Positions 9,701 through 15,425 are shown, counted from the first letter of the stretch. The stretch: 15,425 nt of DNA from Beroe ovata (GCA_946803715.1 CAMPET010000006.1:731390-746814), one strand, 5' to 3'. Notes: generated from the letters alone by a model not told the origin. Translations and numbers: made by a program.

Positions 9701-10299
9701 TATTCTGAGAAAGTCTTTTCATTCTCCGATTTCACATAACCATCAATGAAACTTTTCATGTAAAACTTGGGTGAACAGCTCAGTAAACTATGGGAGTGCA
9801 TGTCTGCAATAAGGATCTTTTCATCTCTAATACTATTCAACTTGAAAATCTTTTTGTAAATCTGGAAATTTCTTAATATATCTTGTTTTTTCACTGGCAA
9901 GCCATTGGAGCGTAGAAAAACAAGAAACAGATCTTTGTGGAGGAATGCTGTGACAGGGTCACTGTCAAACTCCCTATGATGTTCTAAAAATTTCTGTTTG
10001 CACTGATTAAAGTAATACATGAAAGTAGATAAATCACTGTGAACTAATTCATCAGTTGGTAATTTATCTATCGTAGAGAAGTAAATTTTACTCTTGAAGA
10101 CATTTATCAAATTCCTGTAAGGAATTATTAAGGACTCTTCTGTCTGGAAAATGAATCTATTAAAATAATGTCCTGATATGTGCAAGTGCTCCGCACACAT
10201 CTGCATAGCTTTCATGACTGAAGTCCTTGATGGAATTGCTAGAGACTTTCCATCATGAAGGTGGATTGATATAGAGGAAAGCTGTACCATGACTTCCTT
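540..10299 (-). CDS. hop: JAK-family tyrosine kinase gene (hopscotch-like), two alternative 5' coding exons, 3' end off window
   Basis: This is a spliced gene read on the minus strand. Seven exons in the window assemble in frame into FERM-like, SH2-like, pseudokinase (JH2) and tyrosine-kinase (JH1) regions, the order found only in Janus kinases. In insects the JAK hopscotch sits on the cytoplasmic tail of Domeless-type cytokine receptors and phosphorylates STAT. Using exon B the conceptual protein reaches about 1019 residues at position 540. A family length near 1100-1200 leaves roughly 100-190 residues of JH1 (HRD and DFG motifs, activation loop) beyond the left edge. Every junction used has GT-AG ends and keeps frame. 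Exons A and B are paralogous alternatives for the first about 655 residues. The protein is divergent, so it could be a lineage-specific JAK paralogue rather than the one-to-one hop orthologue. The domain call is firm; the orthology call is less so. Confidence 0.75.
895..3399 (+). CDS. Intronless carbohydrate sulfotransferase-MINPP1-like phosphatase fusion, nested in the JAK intron
   Basis: A single 834-residue open frame. Residues 1-17 are basic, 18-33 form one hydrophobic segment (a type II Golgi anchor), and the rest is predicted luminal, with several N-glycosylation sequons (for example N301, N483, N487). Residues about 100-376 match Sulfotransfer_2 enzymes (CHST11/HNK-1ST), which transfer sulfate from PAPS to glycans. 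The 5' PAPS site is CKVSNVGSTTW (121-131), the 3'-phosphate site VRHPFERIVSVYRDKF (189-204), with HWWPISDLCHPC at 287-298 and LFGF at 370-373. Residues about 414-834 match multiple inositol polyphosphate phosphatase: RHGMRN at 443-448, HSQALVPLL at 740-748 and a cysteine-rich end. The usual PK of the 5' site is SN, and the usual HAE proton donor is HSQ, so both activities may be weakened or lost. A type II anchor makes the fusion topologically sensible, since both parent families work in the secretory lumen. The ATG follows CTCTTTAG, so a spliced 5' leader is possible. No introns suggests retrocopy origin. Confidence 0.8.
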   Translation: MAYHSCRSFRRLKHLRRLFFYSFIVLLVFGVIWQATQPQDESIRAVPKSFTYHASSPVYISHTFEEEWKTLEDTTVMNEVSLEMMKRVYDLRARCKFEDKVRNPQPHQFFLDIPDLNLRICKVSNVGSTTWDEYLSQYAPKCREKDAWSKICVNEQWALQFPPLIPHEQWKKEGIRPDYNVDSLNFLMVRHPFERIVSVYRDKFENNKFSSIKYFEEFGREAMLKYRVVPDNLSVDDKRRLLEKTKMFILTGINNPEDLNNPYQNPPWPTFAEFSSSVLLDGIFERHWWPISDLCHPCSMNYTAIGHMDTFNRDSAYVIRSLGLSNKGWPQNYKLSPDPSTRTIWKRYFSTLSQDLLNRYAAYYKSDCYLFGFDCDISLMKSPLIGNLPEYLGATLPDTDRQKSSYEYHHTFFSAKSPYRFIGGDITSHKFACKPTAVFGIHRHGMRNVGSKPLNINRVERVLSKITSSNEMQAILKLDWMKNFTYNVTPNKDLTPEGYAELIGQGERFKAAFPHLLDDPGKVQITASYYNRCVGSAISFLYGVFEKTYHTSNATSILDGDVMRVVGDIKEICTTDENSSPICIVNSPIISPEPDSKALKMFNLDRDRLARFYDHCHECEREYNYLQSPRKVIPDTFTKNPTFVKVIQEVSKRVGVDLDHFDLSILHVLCVFEVSVPRFVPEGKFCSLFRGNENEVLSYYMDLLLYNSLASPERAKAACVIMQEALSKLRQGQTSFIFTHSQALVPLLEHIKYFNDTLLRWREDIKKRDFYGDVVGFGSAFTLVTMEKCNTGVRGTPVQAFLNENPIDIPHCGEPCTLERLEETFPASQCNYKE
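3420..3560. repeat. GC-richer repeat-like block after the nested gene
   Basis: The block is markedly GC-richer than the surrounding intron and carries the motif gctaggtcgg/actaggtcgg twice (near 3479 and 3513). The 11-mer gacactaggtc at 3510-3520 recurs at 3617-3627 and, inverted, at 3808-3818, tying it to the MITE-like element downstream. No frame resembles a protein I know. It is probably a decayed transposon fragment. Confidence 0.4.
3614..3821. mobile_element. Short MITE-like element with 15-bp terminal inverted repeats
   Basis: Perfect 15-bp inverted termini, aaggacactaggtca at 3614-3628 and its complement at 3807-3821, enclose 178 bp without a convincing gene. The flanks carry a possible 3-bp target duplication TAT (3611-3613 and 3822-3824). 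Size, termini and lack of coding content fit a non-autonomous DNA transposon. A TAT duplication could also arise by chance, and I cannot assign a superfamily. Confidence 0.5.
3867..3872 (+). promoter_or_regulatory. Candidate polyadenylation signal for the nested gene
   Basis: This is an AATAAA hexamer in a T-rich setting, 468 nt past the nested stop codon and before the JAK exon at 3927. AATAAA is the standard signal, but such hexamers are common in AT-rich DNA, so this is only the most convenient candidate. No closer AATAAA follows the stop. Confidence 0.3.
3927..4067 (-). CDS. JAK-like shared exon: JH1 kinase glycine-rich loop
   Basis: The acceptor is TTTATTTTCAG (4069-4068) and the donor CAAGAG|GTCAGA follows 3927. 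It has 47 codons, phase 0 at both ends. The exon encodes WETCYYELGDKIGAGNFGLV, in which GAGNFG is the GxGxFG nucleotide-binding loop of the active kinase domain, and it ends LELHGQE. The next residues, from the exon at 761, are VAVKIF, so the VAVK lysine lies just across the intron. That intron (3926-762, 3165 nt) contains an entire plus-strand gene. Confidence 0.85.
4192..4374 (-). CDS. JAK-like shared exon: acidic linker before JH1
   Basis: The acceptor is CCTTTTTCCAG (4376-4375) and the donor TCTCAG|GTATTA follows 4192. It has 61 codons, phase 0 at both ends, continuing the linker from ...NDSSGS into SVGGYSYCSNWESVNED and on to DQERFLLSQ. It is rich in Asp, Ser and Tyr and has no recognisable motif. 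Its coding status rests on the open frame, matching phase, good splice sites and its place between the upstream linker exon and the glycine-loop exon. Confidence 0.7.
4546..4827 (-). CDS. JAK-like shared exon: JH2-JH1 linker
   Basis: The exon starts after an acceptor TTTCCAG (4829-4828) and ends at a consensus donor TTCG|GTGAGT after 4546. It has 94 codons, phase 0 at both ends. It begins DNAFEEVADLYNHYIFPIGR and ends NDSSGS. It carries no catalytic motif. Its place between the pseudokinase C-lobe and the JH1 glycine loop makes it the interdomain linker, with the RDVDVYERLENNIDLNI stretch in its first half. It is acidic and polar toward the end (ETEEDNTD). Linker length and content vary widely among JAKs, so little more can be said. 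Confidence 0.75.
5119..5189. repeat. Imperfect 35/36-bp tandem duplication in a JAK intron
   Basis: Two units begin gtacctaataa (5119 and 5154) and end in ttgattga or ttgattgatgaa; a third start, gtacctac, follows at 5190. It lies in the intron between the exons at 4827 and 5203, next to the splice donor. Confidence 0.6.
5203..5467 (-). CDS. JAK-like shared exon: JH2 pseudokinase C-lobe
   Basis: The acceptor is TTTTTCAG at 5469-5468 and the donor GATAAG|GTATAG ends the exon at 5203. The 265 nt supply one base to complete the Arg codon split with exon A or B, then 88 codons in phase 0. The encoded start, WVFACTVWQIFNNGKIPH, matches the kinase subdomain IX pattern (DxWSFGxxLWEI, then NNGKxP). 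The upstream Asp-Arg comes from either exon A or exon B, giving DRWVFACTVWQI in both cases. The remainder, to FILTDYIDDK, fits the final helices of a pseudokinase C-lobe. It has no obvious second paralogous copy in the window. Confidence 0.85.
5660..5670. repeat. Homopolymer run of 11 G
   Basis: An uninterrupted G11 tract in the intron between exon B and the JH2 C-lobe exon. It stands out in AT-rich intron DNA. Its length is prone to sequencing and assembly error. Confidence 0.9.
5871..7851 (-). CDS. JAK-like alternative coding exon B: FERM-SH2-JH2 N-terminal part
   Basis: This is a paralogue of exon A. An acceptor with a good pyrimidine tract (TTTTCTTCCCGCC, then AATATAG ending at 7852) precedes a 17-nt leader and the ATG at 7834. 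A TAA lies in frame directly before that ATG, which fixes the start. The frame is open for 654 codons plus 2 nt to the donor GATAG|GTAATT after 5871, the same phase 2 as exon A. FERM-like residues run about 1-305 and SH2-like about 335-410, with GSYTIV at 355-360 where an FLVR-type Arg would sit. JH2 follows from about 430. The catalytic-loop equivalent is IEHGCPAPHHILID (570-583) and the DFG equivalent is DTG (604-606), close to the HGN and DPG of other JAK pseudokinases. The PAPxHIL string is shared with exon A and supports common descent. It ends ...SLDR and joins in frame to WVFACTVWQI. Confidence 0.8.
7852..8320. other. Spacer between alternative exons A and B
   Basis: These 469 nt run from the exon A donor to the exon B acceptor. 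I find no kinase-like exon in them on the minus strand, so exon A cannot have a private C-terminal half here. A small hairpin (gtcatcgtt...aacgatgac, 8153-8175) and a tRNA A-box-like string on the plus strand (tggcctagtgg, 8235-8245, with no B box) are the only distinct marks. A promoter for exon B could also lie here, but I see no clear one. Confidence 0.5.
8321..10299 (-). CDS. JAK-like alternative coding exon A: FERM-SH2-JH2 N-terminal part
   Basis: An acceptor (pyrimidine-rich tract ending AATAG at 10301-10300) lies 9 nt before the ATG at 10290. The frame is then open for 656 codons plus 2 nt to a donor ACAG|GTAAAT after 8321. Residues about 1-300 fit a divergent FERM region and about 308-405 an SH2-like region. 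From about 430 runs the pseudokinase N-lobe and early C-lobe. At residues 584-597 the catalytic loop reads IVHSLPAPQHILVD, so HRD has become HSL. The DFG equivalent is DVG at 607-609. Both fit a JH2 pseudokinase. The SH2 strand that normally carries the phosphotyrosine-binding Arg reads WYGVIQ (340-345), with no Arg. The exon ends ...YHDR in phase 2. Only about 470 nt separate it from exon B and they hold no kinase exons, so on its own it lacks a C-terminal half. It joins in frame to the exon at 5467. Confidence 0.75.
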
Positions 10300-11560
10300 C
10301 TATTGGAAAAAGTGTAATCATCCAGAATATACTTGGGCTCAGTTTCATTTCATACCATCATATGGCATAGAAATAGATAACTCTGATATGCTCCATGTAA
10401 AACTCTACCTTCAAAGATGATACAAACCAATGATCATTTCACTTTTGATTGAGTTATTGATTCTTAGCTGATTATATGAAATGAAACTGTATATTTGGAG
10501 TGATTTGATGATGTTAAGAAGCATTCCTTGAAACAGTTTTAAGTGTTTATTATTGAAGTCCCCAGGAGGAGTTGAAACTATTTTCGCGTATATCTTTTGA
10601 TCAAGTAAAACCAATATAACATTAACAATAGAGCTTTGAAATAACAAGTTATTAGGGGTGCAAAAACGTGTGCAGTATCAAGTGTTAGAATGATAGAATA
10701 GTCGAACATTTCTGAATCAGTAGATGCAAATGTTTGCAGCAATAATATTAATAATATAATATAATTTGCTAGAAAACCCACCAAGTGGAGGTGATTCACT
10801 ACCCATTTAGGATGCCAGCTAAACATGACCAGTGATCAAAATCCAACCTACTTATTTGAACCAATGATTTTATGAAGGAGCACTTGATCAGCCATTTCTT
10901 TGAATAAACACAGAAAATGGTGCTTGCCCAGTTGTCTGACTTTCAATTTGCCTGACATATTGTTTTTACAATAACATTGTATTATACGTGAGTGGAAAAG
11001 AATAAATGCAGAGCAGAAGCAATATTCAATAACTCAAGAGAAATTTGACTTTTGCTCAAATCAAAACCTACTTGCATTCATCCCATCAACAAAAAAACGT
11101 TATCAAAGCACTATCATCAGAAATGAGCTCCCAGTTCACTATTACAGTATTAACACCTGTCCATGGCAACACGCACTTTAACTTTAAAATCAGCAGGTGC
11201 ATTTAGTGACGGACATTGGGATAAACAAACAACCAAATTATAATATAGATTATGGTCTCACAAATTTCCATGCCAGTAATAACTCATCTAGTAGCTTTCT
11301 CACCATATGCACTTAAGCTGCCTATCAATTCAAAAAGCGTCATTTCCCTTTTTCTTGGCGACAAAGGGGTTTTGCCACAGAAAATTATTAAATTTAGCTG
11401 TATTAGGTAAATACTAAATAGCTCTCTCCTTCAATTTTCTCCACAGTACTAATGACGAAATATACCAGTAATTATTGGGACTGAAACTTTGTGATTCTTC
11501 CTTGTACTTTTTAAGGCGTGTATATAGTAAAGACGTTGCGCGTTGTTTGGTGATGCTAGA
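10300..11560. other. AT-rich non-coding stretch upstream of exon A
   Basis: This is probably the 5' intron and/or upstream region of the JAK-like gene, since exon A has a splice acceptor nine bases before its ATG. Several minus-strand donor-like GT sites exist (for example GAAG|GTAGAG near 10409), but no 5' UTR exon can be fixed. The short open frames here are low-complexity and match no family I know. Confidence 0.4.
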
Positions 11561-11638
11561 CACTAGACAGTAGACCTAGAGCCTCTAGCTCTGACCATGA
11601 GGCATAAGGCGTGCCGGCGTGCCGCAAAACGCAGCGCT

Positions 11639-11700
11639 GCACTAGCTGGTTGGTTGATCAGTGCTAGCGCGCTAGCACTGATCAACCAACCAGCTAGTGC
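11639..11700. repeat. 62-bp perfect palindrome without spacer
   Basis: The sequence is its own reverse complement from 11639 to 11700, centred between 11669 and 11670 within gctagcgcgctagc. A single bulged T at 11638 allows four more pairs (gcgc on each side). A spacerless perfect palindrome of this length can extrude as a cruciform and is usually unstable in cloning and replication, so it is either recent or part of a fold-back transposon. It lies at the left side of the GC-rich block. Confidence 0.95.
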
Positions 11701-11776
11701 GCGCAACCCGGGCTTCGCTTCAGTTATTGTAACTGCACTATGACTAATGACTATGCAGTATGCACTAGCTCAAGCT

Positions 11777-11909
11777 GTTGTCAGATTTTATCTGACCTCA
11801 GTTAGTCAGTTTCTCGCGCGCGGCGCGCGCGCCTTCATCGAAGGCCGAAACAGGATTCGGCCTTCGATGAAGGCGCGCGAGAAACAGAGGTCAGATAAAA
11901 TCTGACAAC
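11777..11909. repeat. Long hairpin-forming inverted repeat, GC-rich core
   Basis: The outer arms are 23 bp and perfectly complementary (11777-11799 with 11887-11909). The inner arms are 19 bp and perfect (gccttcatcgaaggccgaa at 11831-11849 with 11856-11874), around a 6-nt loop. Between them the left arm carries extra bases (agttagtca and a cggcgcgcg-type expansion) that the right arm lacks. Each outer arm is itself a small palindrome (gtcagat-ttt-atctgac). This is a fold-back or MITE-type structure in which one arm has gained insertions. Confidence 0.9.
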
Positions 11910-12059
11910 GGCCATGGCGCCATACATGATGCTCATGCACGGCCAGTGGCGGCCACCGGCCACGGCGCGGTCCGAGCAGCATAGCTTTTTTAGCAGGACT
12001 CGACGGCCAGTGGCCACAAGGGTTCGGTAGGGAGCCCGGAGCCGAGTTATCATTACAAA

Positions 12060-12837
12060 TTAAATTAAGACTACATGAATACAGACTACAAGTACATGAA
12101 GTACGATAATCGAATTCAAGCTAGGATGATTAATTGATTAGATGCTCCCTAGCTGAGATAGGATATTAATCTCATAATCAGTAAACGAACTGACCGGCAA
12201 ATGGCAATGGCACAATGCAAGCAACAAGCAACCAAATTCGAAATCAAAATGCATAATCAAATCTTAAATTTTGTTAGCGTAATAGCTAAGCTTGTTAAGC
12301 ATTAATTCATTTGCAATTACGTATGCATTTTCTTATTTTTCTATGTTCAATATGTCCATATGATCATGCATGCCAAATGGAAACACCAACAATTCTGCTG
12401 CATGCGTCATGCAGCATAGCTCGATATAAAGGACGAAAGCTTGACTAAGCACTGTCAGTCAAGCATGGCATGTTAACTGATAATTGTGGATGACTGATTA
12501 ACTCGAAGAGTTAAGCAAAGCGATATCCTCACAATACAAAGTCTGGAATGATAACGATCATGCTGCCAGCAGCACTTTCTGTGAGGCGTAAAACAGGTAG
12601 GTACAACTGTTATAATGGAAACTGATTTCGATCCAATTCCATGTGGATCCATCAAACTCAATTCCTCGTGCAGAATAATGACCCGCAAGTTTGGCGGGTC
12701 TTGGCAATGGTAGTGCCTGCTGCTGCAGGGAAGTCAAGGTGCACTGAAACTCATGGTCGATAACATCTGTTCAATCTTGTGATCATTGTTGTGGATGTTG
12801 CACTTCGTTGAATTGATCTTATTTATCTGAAACAGTG
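12060..12837. other. Non-coding stretch between repeat copy 1 and the LINE remnant
   Basis: No protein-coding region is recognised. A branched inverted-repeat arrangement lies at 12369-12472 (see findings). The open frames are short and look random. Part of it may be decayed 3' LINE sequence, but no reverse-transcriptase motif is visible. Confidence 0.4.
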
Positions 12838-13450
12838 TTATCTATGGTGGATCAGGAGGGNGTATTGCTTTTGTCTGAGACACATCTTACTGTATTCACT
12901 GATGGTTCCTGAGATCCAGGAAACTTGAGAGAGGTTAAAGTCACCAAAGCAAAATTTTGCTGCAAATGAGTTGTCCTGAAAAATTCTTTTGATGTATTGC
13001 AGCAACTCAAGATCTTGTTGCTTGCTCAACGATGGTGACCTATAAATACAAGCTATGACCACTTTCCCAATATCACATTCAATACAAACAGCAATCGAGT
13101 CAGGGCCAATGATGTGCTCCATAACTTCAATCCCCTCTTTGACGTAAATAACTGATCCTCCACAGTCACTTATATGTGAAGTTGAAGAAGACCTATCAAG
13201 TTTAAAATTCCGGTCAGCTCTAAAGATGTTGTAACCAGGGATTGTGTACTCTGCAGGTAAAAGGTCATCAGTGAAATGACTCTCAGTAATACAAGCAATG
13301 TCATAGTCTCCAGATGTTAATTGATGCTTTAGTTCTAGCATCTTATTCGTCAATGAACATGCATTTGTATAGAAAACATTGAGTAGATTTTGATCACGAT
13401 GTGGTTCTATTGCTGGGACTGTTTTCTTGTGGCATTGTTCATCAGCCGAT
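12838..13450 (-). pseudogene. LINE ORF2 N-terminal endonuclease (APE/EEP type), truncated
   Basis: The open frame reads FYTNACSLTNKMLELKHQL, then DIACITESHF (the metal-binding Glu region), GGSVIYVKEG, VIACIYRSPS and CFGDFNLSQVSW (the GDFN catalytic motif). These are the hallmark blocks of the apurinic-type endonuclease that nicks target DNA in non-LTR elements. The frame is open upstream past 13407, so it overlaps the end of ORF1 in another frame. It stops at 12838, before the last endonuclease block and all of the reverse transcriptase. The ambiguous base at 12861 may hide a frameshift. Confidence 0.75.
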
Positions 13451-13982
13451 TTCTGCGCTCCTGTCTCATTAAAAAATGTGTATGTCTGTCAGTTCTGCAG
13501 AGGTCAGCATTGATCCAGTGATCTGTGCCTGATATGTGATAGCCTCTGCCATAATCATGCCAGTACTGGGCCGTCTCTTCGTCCTTCATTACAACAACCA
13601 GTAATCTAGGCAAAGGNACATCCTGTTGTGCAGGGGAAAGGCCAAGTTCCTCATACAAGATGTCAGGAAAGGCTCCAGGAAGCAAAATCTTACTCAAGCT
13701 TTCTGTGATAAGTGTTAGTAGCAAATAGAAATATGGATTGAGTAGAATCTTTCTCGACAAATAGATTGTTTGATACATGATCCAAGGTAACAAACTTGAT
13801 TGTTTGAAGAACTTTGTTGAAAAGTGCCTGCAACAAATTTTGCTGGTTTTTGATCCATTCTGAAGAATAGCAGACCATTCTGCCCTCATGGTGAACAGTG
13901 TAGCTTTGTCAGTTCTTGCTCCACACACCAAACAACGCTTTGTCATATTTAGAGAACTTGCAGATAATTTTACTGTTATCAA
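13407..13982 (-). pseudogene. LINE ORF1-like protein, probably frameshifted
   Basis: It starts near KRCLVCGARTDKATLF, a Cys-x2-Cys motif suggesting a zinc-binding N-terminus. It ends with WINADLCRTDRHTHFLMRQE, similar in style to the C-terminal nucleic-acid-binding part of LINE ORF1 proteins. The middle (about 13690-13870) reads as an odd hydrophobic stretch in this frame, while the adjacent frame gives EWIKNQQNLLQALFNKVLQT, a plausible coiled coil. Two compensating frameshifts are therefore likely. An ambiguous base lies at 13617. A THAP-like reading of the Cys motifs with the later CCRHF was considered but is weaker. Confidence 0.5.
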
Positions 13983-13989
13983 ATAGTGT

Positions 13990-14730
13990 CATCTCTCACC
14001 TTTCTTATGACATAGGAAAATAAATCAAATATCAAGAATGATGTTAACTCTGCTGTTGCCTGTTGCATATATCAACTCATATTGGAATGATTCACATTGA
14101 AATAATCAAAAATCAATGGCTCTAAAATAAATAGCCTTTCTATTGATTGACATATGAAATCAGAATAAAATCAGAAGTGTAATGACAAGCTATACAAATA
14201 AGACTAAAAAGTAAATTTCATCACTATTAGATCATGTCAGAGTCAATTGCACTTCAATACATTTACTCATCCCATTCCCAGTTTCCAACGAGTCAGATAT
14301 ATCAATAAATTTGTAAAGCAAACGAATAAATGATATTCCACTGTGGCACTTATTATTAATTCATGACAAGTATTATACTGTGAAACTCATCTATTTCATC
14401 TACTTGAATTGCACTAATGACCACGACACTCAAAGATACTTATTTTTCTTAAAAAATAAGATATTATGAATGCTTCAGATGATTGAACATTGTAGACAGT
14501 GATACAAAGTCAATTGAATCAAATATAATTATGAATGACATTATAATTATCACTTATTTATTTTGAAAATACGAAGAATTGATTTTTAGTTTTCATTTAC
14601 ACCTGATACTTTACAGCTCGGATGATGACAAGCACAAAACAAAAGTCAAATGACTGCTGAAAATAAAAACATGGCCATGCATGGGAGCATAATGAAATTT
14701 TTTTGTCATATTGATATTATATTTGATCTT
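13990..14730. other. AT-rich stretch without recognisable genes
   Basis: Only short AT-rich inverted repeats (for example cttattttt...aaaaataag near 14440-14461) are seen. It may include the LINE 5' UTR next to 13990, but no boundary or target duplication was found. Confidence 0.4.
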
Positions 14731-14734
14731 TGTT

Positions 14735-14945
14735 TTAGCCGCGCGCGCGGCTTATCAAAGGCCGCGAGATTGCGGGAGCAGGCGATGAATGCGCGCGCGC
14801 GGACAAACAGAGGTCAGAATTATCTTGACTGCTAATTGTTCATGAGTGCACTTGTTTTACCTTACTCGAGCTGAAAGCTCAAAAAAGATAAGCGCGGCGC
14901 GCGAAAGATTTGAGCAATACAGTATGGGAACATAGCTTTTTTTGC
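14735..14945. repeat. Diverged second copy of the GC-rich repeat
   Basis: It contains gcgcgcgcgg runs, then aggcgatgaat...acaaacagaggtcaga (14781-14818) and later catagctttttt (14931-14942), in the same order and orientation as in 11865-11990. The spacing between the two shared motifs differs by a few tens of bases. The upstream arm of the hairpin is not preserved, so this copy does not fold as well. Confidence 0.55.
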
Positions 14946-15425
14946 AAACTTATTTCATTTTCAGTTTTATATTTTTGCGAATCAATTTTTTTGCATGTGC
15001 AGATTTTCCTAATAAAATTATTTTGACTATCTAAATTTCTAATCAAGAATCCTAGCTTAGTCATATTTGTGATTTGCGACATGTTCAAAACTATACCTGT
15101 TATTTTCATACTAGTTGAAAAATGTACACTAAATAGTGTGCTTGTGGCTCGTTGCACCAACGCTGAATTACCATAATAATTTATTGACTGTATGCTAATT
15201 TTATTAAATCAAAGTATGATCGTATCTGAAGATCAAATTATAAGCATTCAAGAACTACTACAATTTTTTCTGGACTTGAAGCATGATTATTAGTGCCTGA
15301 CATGAAATCAATCTATGAGTTCACATGGACATATTGAAATTCATTCACTGTACAGACAATGTGTGTATTGTAAATAATAAGCATTATTTGAGATCTTTGA
15401 TGACATTTATCAAAATCATGACTAG
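14946..15425. other. AT-rich stretch to the right edge, nothing recognised
   Basis: The short open frames are low-complexity and match no family I know. No splice-site pattern or repeat with a partner elsewhere in the window was found. Confidence 0.4.

Larger units (their letters stand above)
11600..12050. repeat. GC- and CpG-rich block, probable fold-back transposon, copy 1
   Basis: GC-rich sequence rises abruptly from AT-rich flanks. It includes the 62-bp palindrome, the hairpin, and a tail with ggccagtggc-type repeats (near 11941 and 12005) ending close to catagctttttt (11979-11990). The order cgatgaa-GC-run-aaacagaggtcaga then catagctttttt is repeated at 14783-14942, so it is a dispersed repeat. 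It could instead act as a CpG-rich promoter for the JAK-like gene, but the repeat explanation is better supported. Confidence 0.55.
12838..13982 (-). mobile_element. Non-LTR retrotransposon (LINE) remnant, ORF1 plus start of ORF2, 3' truncated
   Basis: Minus-strand fragment with an ORF1-like region (13982-13407) and an overlapping ORF2 endonuclease region (from about 13450 to 12838). The reverse transcriptase is absent, as the frame closes at 12838. Single ambiguous bases (n) at 12861 and 13617 make frame calls there uncertain. Loss of the 3' rather than the 5' part is unusual for a LINE and suggests deletion or rearrangement after insertion, or an assembly break. Clade is undetermined; the layout fits jockey/CR1-like elements. 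Confidence 0.7.

Noticed and set aside
8321-10299. Exon A as a stand-alone gene or dead pseudogene.
   Set aside because: Its frame is intact over 656 codons and has a working-looking acceptor and donor in the same phase as exon B, so a relic is less likely, though transcript data could reverse this.
10411-10826. Two overlapping minus-strand open frames of 78 and 82 codons upstream of exon A.
   Set aside because: They are hydrophobic, AT-driven sequence without motifs and have no clear link to exon A.
11835-12053. Minus-strand frame of 72 codons in the GC-rich block.
   Set aside because: It lies across the hairpin repeat, and its length is explained by GC-rich DNA having few stop codons.
14650-14835. 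Plus-strand frame of 61 codons ending in an Arg/Ala-rich stretch.
   Set aside because: The Arg/Ala content comes from the gcgcgc runs of the repeat; no gene features are present.
1-15425. CRISPR array, bacterial operon or prophage features.
   Set aside because: No regularly spaced repeats, ribosome binding sites or prokaryotic genes; the content is clearly eukaryotic.

Overview
The window looks like nuclear DNA of an arthropod, most likely an insect. It is AT-rich, has spliced genes with GT-AG introns, a JAK-family (hopscotch-type) tyrosine kinase, and a non-LTR retrotransposon remnant. A hemipteran is plausible, but I cannot name the species from sequence alone.

The minus strand from about 10299 down to 540, and on past the left edge, is one JAK-like gene. 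Reading 5' to 3' on that strand, two very large paralogous exons lie in tandem: exon A (10299-8321) and exon B (7851-5871). Each has its own splice acceptor just before an ATG and encodes about 655 residues covering a FERM-like region, an SH2-like region and the N-terminal part of a JH2 pseudokinase. Each ends in the same phase with the same residues (Asp-Arg) at the same point of the pseudokinase fold. Five shared exons follow (5467-5203, 4827-4546, 4374-4192, 4067-3927, 761-540). They complete JH2 and begin the JH1 kinase through the glycine loop, the VAVK lysine and the start of the hinge. The rest of JH1 is off the window. The layout suggests mutually exclusive alternative first coding exons: two different receptor-binding/regulatory halves joined to one catalytic half. 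Joining A to B gives an early stop, so only one can be used per mRNA.

The intron that splits the JH1 glycine loop from its VAVK lysine (3926-762) contains a complete intronless gene on the plus strand (895-3399). It encodes an 834-residue type II membrane protein that appears to fuse a carbohydrate sulfotransferase (CHST11/HNK-1ST type) to a multiple inositol polyphosphate phosphatase (MINPP1-type histidine phosphatase). Each half carries a substitution at a key catalytic residue. The same intron holds a short MITE-like element and a GC-richer repeat.

The right third (10300-15425) has no host gene I can support. It holds a 62-bp perfect palindrome, a GC-rich fold-back repeat with a second diverged copy about 3 kb away, a 3'-truncated and frameshifted LINE remnant on the minus strand (about 12838-13982), and AT-rich sequence. 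The JAK-like promoter and 5' UTR exon(s) must lie here or further right, but I could not locate them.
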